Shown: in pieces, positions 5,732 to 7,465 of the stretch
Position numbering within the stretch: position 1 is the first letter of the stretch
Layout of the letters: each line of letters begins with the position of its first letter
Assembly: GCA_016219165.1 (NCBI GenBank)
Contig: JACRCB010000133.1
Location: 1-7,465 of the forward strand
DNA length: 7,465 bases
Direction: 5' to 3'
Origin: Deltaproteobacteria bacterium
GTDB lineage: Bacteria; Desulfobacterota; GWC2-55-46; DRQE01
Translations under genes and position numbers: made by a program
The notes under the pieces: model-generated
What the model saw: only the letters and a program-made list of their open reading frames with translations
Database searches by the model: none
Told to the model about the DNA's origin: nothing

Positions 5732-6000
5732 GGCTCTCCGGGGACAGGATATCCCATATAGCCCACCTCATATCCGACGGGATATGGAAGGACGATATGG
5801 TGGACTTTACGGACGACGACAAGGTCTTAAGCGAGATAAAGCGCATAATAACGGATTACCTTAAGATAGAGGACGACGCGGACACCTTTGCCAGGGAAAA
5901 GATACGCACGCTTTCAAGGAACATTCCGGAAGGCAGCCGCGAGTGGGACGTCCTGTACAAGAAATACCTTGAAGAAGAGATGGCGAAGAAAAACTTCTGA
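5728..6000 (+). CDS. DUF507 family protein, second copy
   Basis: A 90-residue DUF507 protein beginning MRLSGDRISHIAHLISDGIW, with an acidic stretch (VDFTDDDKVLSEIKR) and a charged C-terminus (KYLEEEMAKKNF). It is a diverged paralogue of the preceding gene: both share the M-[KR]-L-S start, the isoleucine-rich first helix and a similar length, but this copy has the WKDDMVDF pattern closer to the usual family form. It starts with TTG, overlapping the previous stop as TTGA, with a strong Shine-Dalgarno 7 nt upstream, so translational coupling is likely. No signal peptide, membrane helix or catalytic motif is visible. Its role is unknown. The 84 nt after its stop are pyrimidine-rich and lead into the DUF445 gene without a visible terminator. 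Confidence 0.88.
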   Translation: MRLSGDRISHIAHLISDGIWKDDMVDFTDDDKVLSEIKRIITDYLKIEDDADTFAREKIRTLSRNIPEGSREWDVLYKKYLEEEMAKKNF

Positions 6001-6066
6001 GCCCTTCCTCCTCGGCCTCTTTACCGGCAGGGCCTCCACCCCAATCTTTCCACCGGACGACTTCCC

Positions 6067-6083
6067 GAAAGGCCGCGCCTTTC
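6067..6083 (+). promoter_or_regulatory. Hairpin abutting the DUF445 start codon
   Basis: GAAAGGC (6067-6073), loop CGC, GCCTTTC (6077-6083) is a perfect 7-bp inverted repeat ending one base before ATG 6085. Its 5' arm contains AAAGG, the only Shine-Dalgarno-like sequence before the gene, so the fold would hide it. Translational control is inferred from position only. Confidence 0.4.
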
Positions 6084-6084
6084 T

Positions 6085-6696
6085 ATGATTACGGACTACA
6101 ATAAATACATCTTGCCCCCGGTTGTCGGCGCGATAATAGGATGGTTCACGAACTATGTCGCGATAAAGATGCTCTTCAAGCCCCACAGGCCGGTAAAGGT
6201 CCTCGGCTTCACATTCCAGGGGCTATTCCCGAAGAGAAGAAAAGAGATAGCGAGAAGCATCGCCACCGCCATCGAGAGGGAACTGGTATCTTCCAAGGAC
6301 ATCATTTCCATGCTCGACGGAATAGACTGGGAGGGCGAGGTCGAAAAGACCGTGGAGGAGGTGATAGAACACAGGTTCCGCTCATCGAAGATAGCGAAGA
6401 TACCCATTGTAAGCCTCATTTCGGAAAACCTCATATACCACGTAAAATATCTCATAACAAAGGATATACTCGCTCAGATAGAGAAAAAAAGAGAGGGGAT
6501 TTCACGGCTCTTTTCGGAAAAGATGAACGTGGGGGACATGGTCACATCAAGGATAGACAACTTTGACATCGTAAAATTCGAGGCCCTCCTTACCGAGTTC
6601 ATCGCGCAGGAACTGCGTTTTATCGAATGGGTAGGCGGCGTATTGGGCTTTATCATAGGGCTTTTCCAGACGGTGATTTTTTATCTCTGGGGATGA
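6085..6696 (+). CDS. DUF445 family membrane protein, short form
   Basis: A 203-residue inner-membrane protein of the DUF445 family (YheB-like). A membrane helix at about 7-29 contains the family signature NYVAIKMLFKP (23-33), and a second helix is at about 182-202 (VGGVLGFIIGLFQTVIFYL). Between them lies an amphipathic, charged region of about 150 residues (GLFPKRRKEIARSIA at 46-60, then repeated helices) that would lie on one face of the membrane. Many DUF445 proteins are near 400 residues; the roughly 200-residue form is a known shorter variant. ATG 6085 is the only standard start in this frame: the frame is open back to the DUF507 stop at 6000 but contains no ATG, GTG or TTG there. It lies 84 nt after DUF507 and 25 nt before thiD. 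Function is unknown. Confidence 0.88.
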   Translation: MITDYNKYILPPVVGAIIGWFTNYVAIKMLFKPHRPVKVLGFTFQGLFPKRRKEIARSIATAIERELVSSKDIISMLDGIDWEGEVEKTVEEVIEHRFRSSKIAKIPIVSLISENLIYHVKYLITKDILAQIEKKREGISRLFSEKMNVGDMVTSRIDNFDIVKFEALLTEFIAQELRFIEWVGGVLGFIIGLFQTVIFYLWG

Positions 6697-6721
6697 GGCG
6701 CTTGAAGAGAGGGGATTACAG

Positions 6722-7459
6722 ATGAAAAAAGTCCTGACAATCGGAGGCTCGGACCCCTCGGGCTGGGCCGGGGTTGGGGCGGACATCCTTACATTCGCCA
6801 AATTCGGGGTGAGGGGGTTTTCGGCCATGACCGCGATAACCGCCCAGACCGAAAAAGGGGTAAAGGCAATAGAGCCGGTATCAATGCGCGTCTTAAAAAA
6901 ACAGATTGAAACCCTCCTCAATGAACACAGTATCGACGGCGTAAAGATAGGCATGCTCGCAACCCCCGAAACCGCGGATATGGTTGCGCGGCTTATAAAA
7001 AAATGGAAACTTAAGAACGTTGTCCTCGACCCCATCCTCCGTTCAACAGGCGGTTTCCCTCTAATCGGGAAAGGCGGCATAATGGCCATAAAACGCCTCC
7101 TCCCGCTTGTAACCGTCGCCACCCCTAATTTAGACGAGGCGGAGATACTCTCTAAAATGAGGGTCAAGACCGTCGAGGACATGAAAGAGGCGGCAAAAAA
7201 AATCCGCTCCCTCGGCGCGGCCTATGTGCTTATAAAGGGGGGGCATCTTAAGGGAAGCCCGGTTGACGTCCTTTATGACGGAAAAAAAATTTCTTGCTAC
7301 AGGGGACGCAGGCTCAAGGAGAAAAAAGAAAAATTCCACGGCACGGGATGCCTTTTATCCTCAGCCATTGCGGCGGGGCTTGCAAAGGGTAACAGCGTTG
7401 CCCGAGCGGTAAAAGACGCGAAGGGATATGTGAAAAAAATTTTGCGGAAGAGACGCTAA
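6722..7459 (+). CDS. thiD: ThiD-like hydroxymethylpyrimidine/phosphomethylpyrimidine kinase
   Basis: A 245-residue ribokinase-fold enzyme of the ThiD family, which phosphorylates HMP and HMP-phosphate for thiamine synthesis in the cytoplasm. Motifs in order: GGSDPSGWAGVGAD (8-21), KIGMLA (75-80), VLDP (101-104), TPNLDEAE (134-141), KGGH (172-175) and HGTGC (206-210), the last holding the anion hole and catalytic Cys210. Two features differ from E. coli ThiD. GGAGIQADLKT becomes GWAGVGADILT, so Gly19 replaces the Gln that contacts the pyrimidine. The usual C-terminal tail with GxGPVxHF is absent; the protein ends KKILRKRR. ATG 6722 has AGAGGGGA 6 nt upstream. It follows DUF445 by 25 nt and ends the plus-strand block within the window. 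Other thiamine genes are not adjacent. A kinase acting on a related substrate is possible. Confidence 0.87.
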   Translation: MKKVLTIGGSDPSGWAGVGADILTFAKFGVRGFSAMTAITAQTEKGVKAIEPVSMRVLKKQIETLLNEHSIDGVKIGMLATPETADMVARLIKKWKLKNVVLDPILRSTGGFPLIGKGGIMAIKRLLPLVTVATPNLDEAEILSKMRVKTVEDMKEAAKKIRSLGAAYVLIKGGHLKGSPVDVLYDGKKISCYRGRRLKEKKEKFHGTGCLLSSAIAAGLAKGNSVARAVKDAKGYVKKILRKRR

Positions 7460-7465
7460 AGGCTT

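Noticed and set aside
5888..6088. Small plus-strand frame of 66 codons bridging DUF507 and DUF445
   Set aside because: It overlaps DUF507 in another frame, is Arg/Pro-rich and has no start signal.
6547..7182. Open frame of 211 codons on the minus strand
   Set aside because: Antisense to DUF445 and thiD, both of which have clear motifs; low-complexity composition and no family match that I can see.

Overview
The window is a densely packed chromosomal segment from a Gram-negative bacterium. Three predicted secreted or lipidated proteins, two DUF507 proteins, frequent ATA (Ile) and AGG (Arg) codons, and TTG/GTG starts would fit an uncultured lineage near Desulfobacterota or Nitrospirota. That placement is inference; no rRNA or marker gene is present. 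No tRNA, rRNA, CRISPR array, IS element or phage gene was seen.

Layout: positions 1-179 hold no gene but two adjacent long imperfect palindromes. A minus-strand Fic-domain protein AMPylase-like gene follows (180-1337), with an AT-rich upstream region (1338-1543) carrying three copies of TTGACAAAA. From about 5400 leftward runs a second minus-strand block: a PA2779-like membrane protein (4905-5312), a C39/PA2778-like cysteine peptidase lipoprotein (4270-4875), a TPR lipoprotein (3611-4267), an RlmB-type 23S rRNA 2'-O-methyltransferase (2761-3519) and threonine ammonia-lyase (1544-2752). Rightward from the divergent promoter region (5313-5449) runs a plus-strand block: two tandem DUF507 genes (5450-5731, 5728-6000), a short DUF445 membrane protein (6085-6696) and a ThiD-like HMP kinase (6722-7459).

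The most system-like part is the three-gene envelope module (PA2779-like, C39 peptidase, TPR). In the Pseudomonas relatives, as I recall them, the peptidase and the TPR form one polypeptide beside PA2779; here they are separate genes 2 nt apart. Its function is not known to me. The Fic protein keeps an intact HPFxEGNGR active site, but glycine sits where the class II autoinhibitory glutamate is expected. Other oddities are a ThiD homologue lacking the usual substrate-contacting Gln and the C-terminal tail, an RlmB motif 3 lacking the usual Asn, and a hairpin directly before the DUF445 start codon.
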